This document shows, piece after piece, positions 19,080 to 27,750 of a stretch of 64,000 nucleotides of DNA. The stretch covers positions 1 to 64,000 of the forward strand of contig NZ_QWKG01000001.1 in the NCBI RefSeq assembly GCF_009911595.1, written 5' to 3'. The notes beneath the pieces are model-generated. The model saw only the letters and a list, made by a program, of their open reading frames with translations, was not told where the DNA came from and did not search any database. A program made the translations under genes and the position numbers. Source of the DNA: Colidextribacter sp. OB.20 (GTDB lineage Bacteria > Bacillota > Clostridia > Oscillospirales > Oscillospiraceae). The first letter of the stretch is position 1. Each line of letters begins with the position of its first letter.

Positions 19080-19255
19080 TTTTGTTCGCCGAGTTCTTCG
19101 TCAACCTTTTCGTTGAGCCACTGGGTTTTTGTTTTGTTCTGTTCTTTTAGTTTTTCCGTAAGCGCATTTAGTTTTTCACGAGAAAGAGGAACGCTGAATT
19201 GTCCAATGGTCTCACGCCGTTTCCGATAATACTCGGCTGAATTTGCGGGTGGCAA
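19076..19255 (-). CDS. Small ribbon-helix-helix-like protein with TTG start
   Basis: This 59-residue protein starts at a TTG at 19255 with AGGAGG nine bases upstream. The core QFSVPLSREKLNALTEKLKEQ, then KTKTQWLNEKVDEEL, has the strand-helix-helix pattern of Arc/CopG-type DNA-binding proteins, with a basic arm (YYRKRRE) before it. Two near-identical GCTAGC palindromes lie in its promoter, which fits autorepression. The gene is A+T-richer than its neighbours and sits with a broken small gene downstream, so it may be an antitoxin-like or mobile-element remnant regulator. Confidence 0.55.
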   Translation of the reverse strand: MPPANSAEYYRKRRETIGQFSVPLSREKLNALTEKLKEQNKTKTQWLNEKVDEELGEQK

Positions 19256-19270
19256 AGGTCTATCACCTCC

Positions 19271-19308
19271 TTGCTAGCAATTATAGCATATGGCTAGCAA
19301 TGTATCAA
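19271..19308 (-). promoter_or_regulatory. Promoter with paired GCTAGC operators
   Basis: On the minus strand TTGATA (19308-19303) and TATAAT (19285-19280) are 17 bases apart. The perfect palindrome TTGCTAGCAA (19271-19280) abuts the minus-10 on the start-site side, and TGGCTAGCAA (19291-19300) fills the spacer. The centres are 20 bases apart, two DNA turns, so two dimers could bind side by side. Confidence 0.65.
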
Positions 19309-19316
19309 GGGCAATT

Positions 19317-19352
19317 TCTAAAAAACAGGGACAGCACCAGCCGTCCCTGTTT
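19317..19352 (-). terminator. Terminator of spoVT
   Basis: A ten-base-pair stem (19352-19343 with 19332-19323) is followed on the minus strand by six T residues. It lies 15 bases after the spoVT stop. Confidence 0.85.
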
Positions 19353-19366
19353 CCTTCAGAGGATAT

Positions 19367-19909
19367 TCAGCTCTCCATGTGCCGCCCCAGAAATCCGGCG
19401 ATGGACTGGACCAGCTTATACTCCACCTCGCCGCCGGCGAGCTTGTCGCCGGTGGCGGCGAAGAGGACACAGCCCAGCACGTCCCCCTCGGACAGGATAG
19501 GAGCGGCGGTACTGAGGGAATACTTGTCGCTGTCAGCACACAGGGGGATGGTCTCCTCCCCCGCCTTGTACTGGTAGACCTGCCGGCCCTCCATCAGCCG
19601 CTCCATCTGGGAAGAGACGGTCTTATCCGCCAGCTCCCGGCGGGGAACCCCCGCCACCGCGATGCAGGTATCCCGGTCAGTAATGACGGTTACCTGCCCG
19701 GTGGTCCGGTTCAGCGTCTCGCACAGCTGGCCGGCAAAGTCCACCAGCCCGCCCATCAGGGAGTACTTCTTAAATATCACACCGCCATCTTTATCCGTGT
19801 ATATCTCCAGGGGGTCGCCCTCACGGATACGCATGGTCCGGCGGATCTCCTTGGGAATAACCACCCGGCCCAGGTCGTCGATGCGGCGCACAATACCTGT
19901 TGCTTTCAT
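19367..19909 (-). CDS. spoVT: Stage V sporulation protein T (AbrB-family regulator)
   Basis: The 180-residue protein opens with the swapped-hairpin AbrB DNA-binding domain (MKATGIVRRIDDLGRVVIPKE..., about 1-50), then a GAF-like domain (about 55-178), the two-domain plan of SpoVT. In Bacillus it tunes forespore (sigma-G) genes and germination. The start has AGGAGG ten bases upstream, and a terminator follows. It is the clearest sign that the host forms spores. It is monocistronic and divergent from the clostripain-type gene. Confidence 0.9.
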   Translation of the reverse strand: MKATGIVRRIDDLGRVVIPKEIRRTMRIREGDPLEIYTDKDGGVIFKKYSLMGGLVDFAGQLCETLNRTTGQVTVITDRDTCIAVAGVPRRELADKTVSSQMERLMEGRQVYQYKAGEETIPLCADSDKYSLSTAAPILSEGDVLGCVLFAATGDKLAGGEVEYKLVQSIAGFLGRHMES

Positions 19910-19947
19910 CTATTTCATGCCTCCTGCGGTTTTTTATTTGACTGCCT

Positions 19948-19976
19948 TAGTATCCGCAGGACTTGGAAGGATATGC
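19948..19976 (-). promoter_or_regulatory. Possible sigma-G/F promoter of spoVT
   Basis: On the minus strand GCATA (19976-19972) and GATACTA (19954-19948) are 17 bases apart and resemble the forespore consensus (GNATA, CATNNTA). Bacillus spoVT is sigma-G dependent, which makes the match worth noting. The first base of the minus-10 is wrong. Confidence 0.3.
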
Positions 19977-20101
19977 AGAAATCCACATGGCTTTCTTTTC
20001 CAATGCAGGATCGCCAGCTCCTCCGCCGCAAAGCCCAGACTGAGCGGAAATCCATCCGTCACCGCCGGCGGGCTCCGCAGGATTGAGCGGGAATTTTTCC
20101 C

Positions 20102-20130
20102 TTTACAGCGGGCCGGAATAGCCGTATAAT
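20102..20130 (+). promoter_or_regulatory. Promoter of the clostripain-type protease
   Basis: TTTACA (20102-20107) and TATAAT (20125-20130) are 17 bases apart, 53 bases before the ATG at 20183. Confidence 0.7.
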
Positions 20131-20182
20131 AATCACCGCAAATGTGTGCGGCAACACTACGTAAAGGAAAGGGAAAAGCCAT

Positions 20183-22549
20183 ATGGAACATAACAGACCC
20201 AGAGGCCGGGAGCGGCATATAGAGGGACCCGGCAAAACGGTACAGAAACGTGGACAGGGCCTGGGAACGGGCCCTGTGGGAGACGCCAGCGGTTACAGTG
20301 ACCGAAAGCAGGGCAGCTCCTCCGGCACCCGGAGCGCCGGGAGCCGGGGAGGCGGCGGAATCAAGCTGATCACTCTGCTACTGGTGCTGCTGCTGGGCGG
20401 CGGAGGCGGCCTGACCGCCCTGCTGGGCGGTCAGGGACAACAGCCCTCCCAGAGCGGCGGAACTGTGGGCGGAAGCGTCAACTGGGCCCAGGTGCTGGGC
20501 AGCCTGAACGGCGGCAGCGTCTCCTCCGGCTGGCAAAGCCCGGCCAACACCGGAAAGCTGAACACCAGTCAGGCCTCCGAAGCCCGGGATAAATACACCA
20601 GGCTCCTGGGGGACGGCAGAGACACCGTCACCATTATGGTCTACATGTGCGGCACCGACCTGGAGTCCCGCAGCGGCATGGGGACCGCCGACCTTCAGGA
20701 GATGCTGAACGCCCGCTTTGGCAACAATCTCAACCTGCTTGTCTACACTGGCGGCTGCAAGGGCTGGAAGAACAACGCGGTCAGCAGCTCGGTCAACCAG
20801 ATCTGGCAGGTGAAGGACGGCAACCTGGTCAGCCTGAAAAAGGACCTGGGCAGCGTCTCCATGACGGACCCCAATACCCTGACCGAGTATATCCGCTGGT
20901 GCGCGAAGAATTACCCCGCCAGCCGGTATGAGCTGATTCTCTGGGACCACGGCGGAGGGTCAGTCAGCGGCTACGGCTATGACGAGAAGTTCGCCTCCTC
21001 CGGCTCCATGAGTCTGGCGGGTCTGGACACCGCTTTGAAAAACGCCGGGGTGAAGTTCGACTTCATCGGCTTCGACGCCTGCCTCATGGCCACCGCGGAG
21101 ACCGCCCTGACCATGGCACAGTACGCCGACTACCTCATCGCCTCGGAGGAGACCGAGCCCGGGGTGGGCTGGTACTACACCGACTGGCTCACCGCCTTCG
21201 GAAAGAACACCTCCCTGCCCACCATCGAGGTGGGACAGAAGATCGTGGACAGCTTTGTGGATACCTGCGCCCAGAAGTGCCGGGGTCAGCTGACCACCCT
21301 GTCCGTGGTGGACCTGGCAGAGCTGGAGGTTACCCTGCCCAAGGTGCTGTCCGACTTCTCCAAATCCACTGCCAGGCTCATCCAGAACAAGGAGTATCAG
21401 ACCGTTTCCAACGCCCGCGGCGGCACCCGGGAGTTTGCTCAGTCCAGCAGAATCGACCAGGTGGACCTGGTGCACCTGGCTGGGAACCTGGGGACGCCGG
21501 AGAGCAAGGCGCTGTCGGAGGTCCTTCTGAGCGCGGTGAAGTATAACCGCACCTCCTCCAACATGACAAACGCCTACGGCCTTTCCATCTACTTCCCCTA
21601 CCGCAAATCCTCCATGGTGGACCAGGCTGCCTCCACCTATCAGAAGATTGGCATGGATGAGAGCTACTCCCGGTGCATCCGCCAGTTCGCCAGCCTCGCG
21701 GCCAGCGGACAGGCGGCCTCCGGCGGCACCGCCTCCCCCCTGCCCGCCCTGATGGGATCGCTGGGCGGCTCCGGCGGTGCGGACGCGGTCTCCGCCCTGC
21801 TGGGCGAGTTCCTGAATGGCGGCTTCGGTCGTGTCGCCGGGCTGGACGGTGACAACACCGGCTTTTTGAGCGACCGGGCCATGAGCGAGGAGGACACGGT
21901 GCAGTATCTCACCGAGCACCGCTTCCCAGACGAGGCCCTGGTCTGGCAGACCGGCGAGGACGGCGCCCGGGTGCTGCGGCTGAGCGAGGAGCAGTGGGGG
22001 CTGGTGCAGTCCCTGGAACTGAACCTGTTCTATGACGACGGCGAGGGCTACCTCGACCTTGGGCTGGACAACGTCTATCAATTTAACGACGAGGGCGGCC
22101 TGCTAGGCATCAGCGACGGGGCCTGGCTGGCCATCAACGGACAGCCGGTGGCCTACTACCACATGTCCACCGTGGACGACGGGGAGAACTATGCCATCAC
22201 CGGCCGGGTCCCTGTTCTGCACAACGGCCAACGCTCCGAGCTGATCCTGGTTTTTGACAACGAAACCCCTTACGGCTATGTGGCCGGCGTCCAGCGGGTA
22301 TACCTGGACGGGGAGACGGACACCGTCGCCAAAAATCAGGAGGGGCTCCAGCCCGGGGATGTGCTGGAGTTTATATGCGATTACTACACCTATGATATGG
22401 AGTATCAGGACAGCTACCTGATTGGCGAGCCCCTCACCGTCACCGAGGAGGCGCTGGCCGTCAGCGACGTGCCCCTGGAGGGGTCCACCCTGGCCTCCTA
22501 CTGCTTCACCGATCTCTACAATCAGCGCCACTGGACCCCCACGCTGTAA
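20183..22549 (+). CDS. Clostripain-related cysteine peptidase, membrane-anchored (C11 family)
   Basis: The 788-residue protein has a basic, glycine-rich N terminus, one membrane helix (about 60-80) and a low-complexity Gly/Ser linker. The C11 caspase-like domain that follows has catalytic His256 (WDHGGG) and Cys300 (FDACLM). After about residue 520 comes a second region without a clear family. C11 peptidases cut after arginine or lysine outside the cell. Gut relatives are linked to toxin processing and protein degradation. It is monocistronic with its own promoter and terminator. Confidence 0.85.
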   Translation: MEHNRPRGRERHIEGPGKTVQKRGQGLGTGPVGDASGYSDRKQGSSSGTRSAGSRGGGGIKLITLLLVLLLGGGGGLTALLGGQGQQPSQSGGTVGGSVNWAQVLGSLNGGSVSSGWQSPANTGKLNTSQASEARDKYTRLLGDGRDTVTIMVYMCGTDLESRSGMGTADLQEMLNARFGNNLNLLVYTGGCKGWKNNAVSSSVNQIWQVKDGNLVSLKKDLGSVSMTDPNTLTEYIRWCAKNYPASRYELILWDHGGGSVSGYGYDEKFASSGSMSLAGLDTALKNAGVKFDFIGFDACLMATAETALTMAQYADYLIASEETEPGVGWYYTDWLTAFGKNTSLPTIEVGQKIVDSFVDTCAQKCRGQLTTLSVVDLAELEVTLPKVLSDFSKSTARLIQNKEYQTVSNARGGTREFAQSSRIDQVDLVHLAGNLGTPESKALSEVLLSAVKYNRTSSNMTNAYGLSIYFPYRKSSMVDQAASTYQKIGMDESYSRCIRQFASLAASGQAASGGTASPLPALMGSLGGSGGADAVSALLGEFLNGGFGRVAGLDGDNTGFLSDRAMSEEDTVQYLTEHRFPDEALVWQTGEDGARVLRLSEEQWGLVQSLELNLFYDDGEGYLDLGLDNVYQFNDEGGLLGISDGAWLAINGQPVAYYHMSTVDDGENYAITGRVPVLHNGQRSELILVFDNETPYGYVAGVQRVYLDGETDTVAKNQEGLQPGDVLEFICDYYTYDMEYQDSYLIGEPLTVTEEALAVSDVPLEGSTLASYCFTDLYNQRHWTPTL

Positions 22550-22565
22550 AATCAAATCCGCCTGA

Positions 22566-22605
22566 AACGCCGCAAACCCTTGTCGATAAAGGGTTGCGGC
22601 GTTTT
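22566..22605 (+). terminator. Terminator of the clostripain-type gene
   Basis: ACGCCGCAAACCCTT pairs with AAGGGTTGCGGCGT (one bulged base), followed by TTTTA. Confidence 0.75.
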
Positions 22606-22640
22606 ACATCCAACAGCTGGACACCGAAGGGAAAAACGGC

Positions 22641-22670
22641 AAAAGGGACGGCCGCTTACGCGGCCGTCCC
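22641..22670 (-). terminator. Terminator of the GGDEF gene
   Basis: GGGACGGCCGC (22645-22655) pairs with its complement at 22660-22670. On the minus strand TTTT follows, 19 bases after the gene's stop. Confidence 0.75.
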
Positions 22671-22688
22671 CTGCTTTTGATGGCTTGT

Positions 22689-24494
22689 CTATTTCAGGGC
22701 GAACCCGCCCTTTCCGCTGTTTTTCACCTGGTAGAGTGCGTCGTCCGCCACCACGCTGAGGGCCTCAAAGGTCCTGCCGTAGGTGGGGGCGCTGGCCGCG
22801 CCCACGCTGACGCTGGCCACAGCGTCGATCCCCTCAATCCGCAGGTTCCGCACCCGCTCCAGCAGCTCCTGCCCCTTCTGCTCCGCCAGCGCCCGGCTGT
22901 CGGAGCCGGACAGGAAGGCCACAAACTCATCGCCGCCCACCCGGGCCACAATATCATCGGCACGGAAGGTCTCATTCAGGATATGTCCGATGGCCATCAG
23001 CAGCTTATCTCCGGCGGCGTGACCAAAGTTGTCGTTTATGGACTTGAAATCGTCCAGGTCCAGCATGAACAGCACGCCCCGGGATATCTGCTCCAGACGG
23101 GCGTTGATAAGCTTGACGCCCGCCCGGTTATAGACGCCGGTGAGGGGGTCCTGCTGGGCCTGCTTGCGCAGCTCGATCTCCCGGTCAATCTGTGCGCTGA
23201 TATCGGTCAGCGTTCCGATGACCCGGGTGACCCTGCCGTCCGGCCCAAAAACAGCCTTATACTGGCTTCGATACCAGCTGTATTCCCCGTCCCGCCGTTT
23301 CAGGCGGACGCGGTCGTGCTCGATCTGGTCGGGGGCCATGCTTGCCGCGTCGCGCAGAATGCGCCGGACGCTCTCCATATCGTCCGGGTGGAACACGGGG
23401 AAGCTCTCTGCCTCCCTGGTGACGACCCCCTTCAGCCGCTCCCGGTCCAGGTCCAGGGTCTCCAGCGCGTTGGAGGTGAACTCCATGCTGTCGCTCTCCC
23501 GGTCATACTCAAAGAGCAGGGTGTCCTTAAACTCGGAGAGGGCGTTGTAGCGCAGCTTCTCCGCCACCAGACGGGCCCTCTGCCACCAGGCAAGGACGGC
23601 CAAAAGGGCACACACCGCCAGACTGACCAGCATAACGATGGTCTGCATCATGGAGCTGCGGGCAATCTGCACGCTGGGGGACTGGGAGAACTGCACCACC
23701 CGCCAGCCATTATAGCCCACCTGAGCCCAGGCCACATAGAAGCGCCCCTCGGGCGGGTCGTAATAGAAGGAGCCGGATTCGTTATTCTGATAGGCGGCGT
23801 TGAAGGCCTGAGCGTCCTTGTCGGAGATGCCGTTCTTCTCCCCCAGTATGGTGAGGCTGAGTCCGCCGGTCTCGGGGACGCTGCCATAGACGACACGGCC
23901 CTCCCCGTCGGCAACTACGCTGTGTACATTATGAAAAAATGTGGAGTGAGTCCCCTGGTGAAGGAGGGTCTTGGCCTTTATCTCGGCCGCCAGCGCCCCC
24001 ATAACCCTCCCGTCCCATTTCAGCGGACGCAGGGCGATCACGGAGTAATCCTCGTGGGAGGGAGCGGAGAGGATTCCGCTCACTGCGTTTTCACCGGCCA
24101 GGACCTGCCGGACCAGCTCGGGCGCCTCATCCCCCCAGGGGACAGAGGACAGGTCCTCAAGGTCCAGGTAGCTCAGCTCCATGCGGTCATCCACCAGATT
24201 GAAGGCCTCTACCGTGGACGCCACCCAGTCCTTTTCCGGGGAGCGGGGGTCCTCGCCGATCAGAAGGTCCGTGTTTTTCAGGGCGGTCTCGGCGTAGTGG
24301 AGCAGATAGCCGGCCCCCTCTCCCGCCTCCACTGTGTGGGCGGTCAGGCTCTCCGTCAGCATCCGGTCCAGCTCCGCCTCCACCACCCGGTAGCGGAGCA
24401 CCAACGTGCCAAAGACAAGCGCCAGCAGAACCGCGCCGCAGACGGTCAGCAGCACAGCCAGCCATGGGGCGCTCTGTTTTCTGGAACCGGACAT
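22689..24494 (-). CDS. Membrane diguanylate cyclase with Cache-like sensor, PAS and GGDEF
   Basis: The 601-residue protein has helix 1 (about 11-33), a large extracytoplasmic sensor that fits a Cache-like fold (about 36-280), and helix 2 (about 283-304). A PAS domain (about 320-435) ending LTDIS follows, then a GGDEF domain. The active-site GGDEF (520-524) is intact, and the product-inhibition site RADD (511-514) lies five residues before it. It should make cyclic di-GMP in response to an outside signal, with feedback control. It is a single gene with its own terminator. Confidence 0.9.
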   Translation of the reverse strand: MSGSRKQSAPWLAVLLTVCGAVLLALVFGTLVLRYRVVEAELDRMLTESLTAHTVEAGEGAGYLLHYAETALKNTDLLIGEDPRSPEKDWVASTVEAFNLVDDRMELSYLDLEDLSSVPWGDEAPELVRQVLAGENAVSGILSAPSHEDYSVIALRPLKWDGRVMGALAAEIKAKTLLHQGTHSTFFHNVHSVVADGEGRVVYGSVPETGGLSLTILGEKNGISDKDAQAFNAAYQNNESGSFYYDPPEGRFYVAWAQVGYNGWRVVQFSQSPSVQIARSSMMQTIVMLVSLAVCALLAVLAWWQRARLVAEKLRYNALSEFKDTLLFEYDRESDSMEFTSNALETLDLDRERLKGVVTREAESFPVFHPDDMESVRRILRDAASMAPDQIEHDRVRLKRRDGEYSWYRSQYKAVFGPDGRVTRVIGTLTDISAQIDREIELRKQAQQDPLTGVYNRAGVKLINARLEQISRGVLFMLDLDDFKSINDNFGHAAGDKLLMAIGHILNETFRADDIVARVGGDEFVAFLSGSDSRALAEQKGQELLERVRNLRIEGIDAVASVSVGAASAPTYGRTFEALSVVADDALYQVKNSGKGGFALK

Positions 24495-24594
24495 ATTCCG
24501 CCCTCCTTCTCAGTGATAAAAAGCATATCCTTTTCTGCTATTCTACCACCCAAGATATCTTTTGTAAAGATATTTGAAGAAAAATTCTAACAAT

Positions 24595-25971
24595 CTAACT
24601 CATTTTTATGAGAGACTCTCCGGCCAGATAGATGTCCCCCGCGCCCACGGTGAGAATCAGGTCGCCGGGCTGGGCCATGTCCGCCAGCTGGGCCGTGACC
24701 CCCTCCAAATGGGGGCAGAACACCGCCCCGGGAATCCTTCGGGCCAGGTCCAGAGAGGAGATGCCCAGGGTGTTCTGCTCTCGGGCGGCGTAGATCTCCG
24801 CAAGAACGGCCGTGTCGGCCAGCTGGAGCACCTCCACAAACTGGTCGAAGAGAGCGGCGGTGCGGGTGTAGGTGTGGGGCTGAAAGGCGCAGATCACCCG
24901 CTGGTAGCCCAGGGTTTTTGCCATGGTGAGCAGGGCCCTCAGCTCGTCGGGGTGGTGGGCGTAGTCGTCATAGACGTCGGCCCCGTGATAGGTCCCCTTT
25001 CTCTCAAACCGGCGGCCCGCCCCGGTGAAAGAGGCGAGCCCCTCCTCCACCGCCGCTCCCGGCACCCCCAGCACATAGGCGGCGGAGGCGGCGGCCAGGG
25101 CGTTGGAGACGTTGTGCTTTCCCCCGACTCTCAGAGACACATGGGCGTACTTTTCCCCCATGGCGATCACGTCGAAGGTGGGCAGGCCGCTCTCCCAGGT
25201 GAGATTGTCGGCATAGCAGTGGGCCTCCCGGTCCGTCAGGCTGAACACAAAGGTTGACCTTCGGAAGCCCTCCAGGGTCTCCCGCACGTTGGCGCTGTCC
25301 CAGTTGGCCACTACATGCCCGTCATGGGCGGGCACCAGCTCCGCGAATTTCCGGAAGGAGCTCTTAATGTCGTCCAGGTCCTTGAAGAAGTCCAGGTGGT
25401 CAGGCTCCACATTGAGGATCACCGCCACCGTGGGCGAGAAAGACAGGAAGGAGTTGCAGTACTCGCAGGATTCGGCGATGATGGTATCCCCGTGCCCCAC
25501 CCGGTGGCCCACCCCCAGAATGGGCAGCGTGCCGCCAATCATCACCGACGGATCCCGGCCGGCGGCCAGGAAGATGTGGGTGCACATGGAGGTGGTGGTG
25601 GTCTTGCCGTGGGTGCCCGCCACACATAGGGCGTTTTTATAGTGCCGCATGATGGCCCCCCATGCCTGGGCCCGCTCAAAGACGGGGATTCCGGCAGCCA
25701 GGGCGGCGGCAATCTCCGGGTTGTCGTTGTGGACGGCGGCGGTGCGGATGACGCAGTCCGCCCCCTCCACGCTCTGGGGCAGGTGGCCGATGACCACTGG
25801 GATGCCCAGAGACCGGAGACGTTCCACCGTCTCGCTCTCCTTCATGTCGGAGCCGGTAATTTCCACGCCCTTCCCCTTCAGCACCTCGGCCAGCGGGGCC
25901 ATGGACACCCCGCCAACCCCCACCAGATGGGCTCTTGCCCCCGGCCTGATATACTCCTCGATCCTCTTCAT
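24595..25971 (-). CDS. murC: UDP-N-acetylmuramate--L-alanine ligase
   Basis: The 458-residue enzyme has the Rossmann-like start HLVGVGGVSMAPLA, the ATP loop GTHGKTTTT (119-127) and the Mur-ligase signatures EPDHLDFF and DDYAHHPDE. It adds L-alanine to UDP-MurNAc, the first peptide step of peptidoglycan synthesis in the cytoplasm. Length is normal. It stands apart from any division/wall cluster and may be followed by rsmI on the same strand. Confidence 0.95.
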   Translation of the reverse strand: MKRIEEYIRPGARAHLVGVGGVSMAPLAEVLKGKGVEITGSDMKESETVERLRSLGIPVVIGHLPQSVEGADCVIRTAAVHNDNPEIAAALAAGIPVFERAQAWGAIMRHYKNALCVAGTHGKTTTTSMCTHIFLAAGRDPSVMIGGTLPILGVGHRVGHGDTIIAESCEYCNSFLSFSPTVAVILNVEPDHLDFFKDLDDIKSSFRKFAELVPAHDGHVVANWDSANVRETLEGFRRSTFVFSLTDREAHCYADNLTWESGLPTFDVIAMGEKYAHVSLRVGGKHNVSNALAAASAAYVLGVPGAAVEEGLASFTGAGRRFERKGTYHGADVYDDYAHHPDELRALLTMAKTLGYQRVICAFQPHTYTRTAALFDQFVEVLQLADTAVLAEIYAAREQNTLGISSLDLARRIPGAVFCPHLEGVTAQLADMAQPGDLILTVGAGDIYLAGESLIKMS

Positions 25972-26072
25972 ACTGCAAGCACCTCGATCTATGTTTTCTT
26001 TCTATTCTATCCATTTTCAGGCGGTTTGGTGCGGGTTTTTCCGTAAAGGCGGCCACAGGCGCCTCTATGAGT

Positions 26073-26894
26073 TCACCGCCAGATCATAGAGCTGATTTCG
26101 GGACAGCCCCAGCTCCTTCGCCGCCTGACGCACCGCGTCCCGGAGGGACAGCCCCCCCCCCGCAGCCTGTCCACCAGGGCCAGGCCGTCCTCCAGGGTGG
26201 CCTCCCGCTCCTCCGCCGGCTCCGCCCCCCGGATCACCAGCACAAACTCCCCTTTGGGGGTGTTCTCCTGATAGTACGCCCCCGCCTCTCCCAGGGTGGT
26301 GCGCCGGATCTCCTCGTGGAGCTTGGTCAGTTCCCGGCACAGGGTAACGGGTCGGTCAGGGCCGAAGGCGTCCGCTAGGTCCTGGAGGGTGGCGGTGAGC
26401 TTGTGGGGGGCCTCGTAGAAGATCATGGTCCGCTCCTCCCCCCGGAGGGCGTCCAGGTGTGCCCGGCGGTTTTTCTTGTTCATGGCCAGAAAGCCCTCAA
26501 AGGTAAACCGCCCGGTGGGCTGGCCCGAGACGGCCAGGGCCGTCACCAGGGCGCAGGGCCCGGGGATGGCGCACACCGGGATGCCCAGTCCGGCGCACTG
26601 GGCCACCAGCTCCTCCCCCGGGTCAGAGATGGCGGGGGTCCCCGCGTCAGTGACCAGGGCGCAGCTCTCTCCGGCCAGCAGCCGGTTCACAACCGCCTGG
26701 CCGCCGGTCCGGGTGTTGTGCCGGTGGTATATCACCATGGGCCTTTTCAGCCCCAGATGGTTGAGCAGCTTTACTGTCACCCGTGTATCCTCGGCGGCAA
26801 TGAAGTCCACCCGGGCCAGGGTGTCCGCCATCCGCCGGGAGATGTCCTCCAGATTGCCGATGGGGGTGGGGACCAGATAGAGCGTCCCGGCCAT
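26073..26894 (-). CDS. rsmI: 16S rRNA (cytidine(1402)-2'-O)-methyltransferase, 3' end frameshifted
   Basis: The protein starts MAGTLYLVPTPIGNLEDIS, with TDAGTPAISDPG for SAM binding and the AIPGPCALVTAL segment of the tetrapyrrole-methylase-like fold. RsmI methylates the ribose of C1402 in 16S rRNA. The start at 26894 is chosen for the GAGAGGTG upstream. At a run of ten G (26161-26152) the frame is off by one: the translated tail (CPSGTRCVRRRRS...) is abnormal, while the next frame, ending at 26065, reads LSLRDAVRQAAKELGLSRNQLYDLAVNS, the expected helical C terminus. The catalytic part is intact. Confidence 0.88.
   Translation of the reverse strand: MAGTLYLVPTPIGNLEDISRRMADTLARVDFIAAEDTRVTVKLLNHLGLKRPMVIYHRHNTRTGGQAVVNRLLAGESCALVTDAGTPAISDPGEELVAQCAGLGIPVCAIPGPCALVTALAVSGQPTGRFTFEGFLAMNKKNRRAHLDALRGEERTMIFYEAPHKLTATLQDLADAFGPDRPVTLCRELTKLHEEIRRTTLGEAGAYYQENTPKGEFVLVIRGAEPAEEREATLEDGLALVDRLRGGGCPSGTRCVRRRRSWGCPEISSMIWR
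26152..26161. repeat. Ten-base poly-C/G tract inside rsmI
   Basis: Ten C residues on the plus strand mark the point where the rsmI frame breaks. Eleven (or eight) would restore the normal C terminus. Such tracts slip during replication and are also hot spots of sequencing error. Confidence 0.8.
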
Positions 26895-27029
26895 ACTGTC
26901 ACCTCTCTTCAATAATTACCAAAATATTATAGCACAGACTGAAAAAATGTGGTATCCTTTTTAAAAATAATGTAAGAAATTGCGCAAAATTTGTACAGAC
27001 AGATTTTTGCGGCGGAAAGGCGGCGCTTT

Positions 27030-27650
27030 ATGGCGAAAACGGAGCGGCTGGGCCCCTATACCCTGTCCTGGAAGGAGGGCGTCTTCCCTCTGGGGGGCGA
27101 CGCCCTGGCCCTGGGGGCGTTCTCCACGGTGAAGCCGGGGTGGCGAGTGTGCGATTTGGGGGCAGGAAGCGGGGCTCTCCTTCTGCTTCTGGCCCGGCGG
27201 ACGGAAGGGCTGACGCTCACCGGGGTGGACATCGACCCCCTGTCCGCCCAGACCGCCCGGGAAAATCTGGAGGTTAACGGTCTGGCGGGGGAGATTATCT
27301 GCGGCGACCTGCGCGCCGTCCCCCTCCCCGCCGGAGGCTTTGATCTGGCGGTCTCCAATCCGCCCTACTTCCCCCTGGGCAGCGGGACAAGCGGCGGTCC
27401 CGCCCGGAGCGAGGAGTGCTGCTCTTTGGAGGAGCTGTGCGCCGCCGCCGGGCGGCTAGTGAAAAACGGGGGCCGCTTCGCCCTGTGCCACCGTCCGGAG
27501 CGGCTGACGGACGTCCTGTGCACCCTCCGGGGCCACGGGCTGGAGCCCAAACGCCTGAAGCTGGTCTCCCACGGACCGGGACATCCTCCCTCTCTCCTGC
27601 TGGTGGAGGCGGTAAAGCAAGGCAGGCCGGGGATCAGCATTGAACCGTAG
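27030..27650 (+). CDS. TrmN6-like tRNA/rRNA adenine-N6 methyltransferase
   Basis: The 206-residue enzyme has the SAM loop DLGAGSG (42-48) and NPPY (110-113), which marks N6-adenine or N-methylation of a planar amine. The size and N-terminal layout match the TrmN6/YfiC group that methylates A37 of tRNA-Val. The ATG at 27030 is preferred; the frame opens earlier only at a TTG. It is divergent from rsmI. Its stop codon TAG is formed by the first bases of a palindromic repeat. Confidence 0.75.
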   Translation: MAKTERLGPYTLSWKEGVFPLGGDALALGAFSTVKPGWRVCDLGAGSGALLLLLARRTEGLTLTGVDIDPLSAQTARENLEVNGLAGEIICGDLRAVPLPAGGFDLAVSNPPYFPLGSGTSGGPARSEECCSLEELCAAAGRLVKNGGRFALCHRPERLTDVLCTLRGHGLEPKRLKLVSHGPGHPPSLLLVEAVKQGRPGISIEP

Positions 27651-27674
27651 GGGCGCATATCATCGCCCCTGCAT
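27647..27674. repeat. GTAGGG palindromic repeat (family 1), minimal copy
   Basis: GTAGGGGCG and CGCCCCTGC are the arms around a ten-base centre. The TAG inside the left arm is the stop codon of the methyltransferase gene. Confidence 0.6.
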
Positions 27675-27722
27675 ACAAAAAGAGCTCCTCATGACATTTC
27701 TGCGGAAACCGGCGCACCCTGC

Positions 27723-27750
27723 AAAAAAGAGGGCCGAAGGGCCCTCTTTT
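27723..27750 (-). terminator. Terminator of obg
   Basis: AAAAGAGGGCC (27725-27735) pairs with GGCCCTCTTTT (27740-27750), with a T-run on the minus strand. The stem begins right at the stop codon. Confidence 0.85.
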
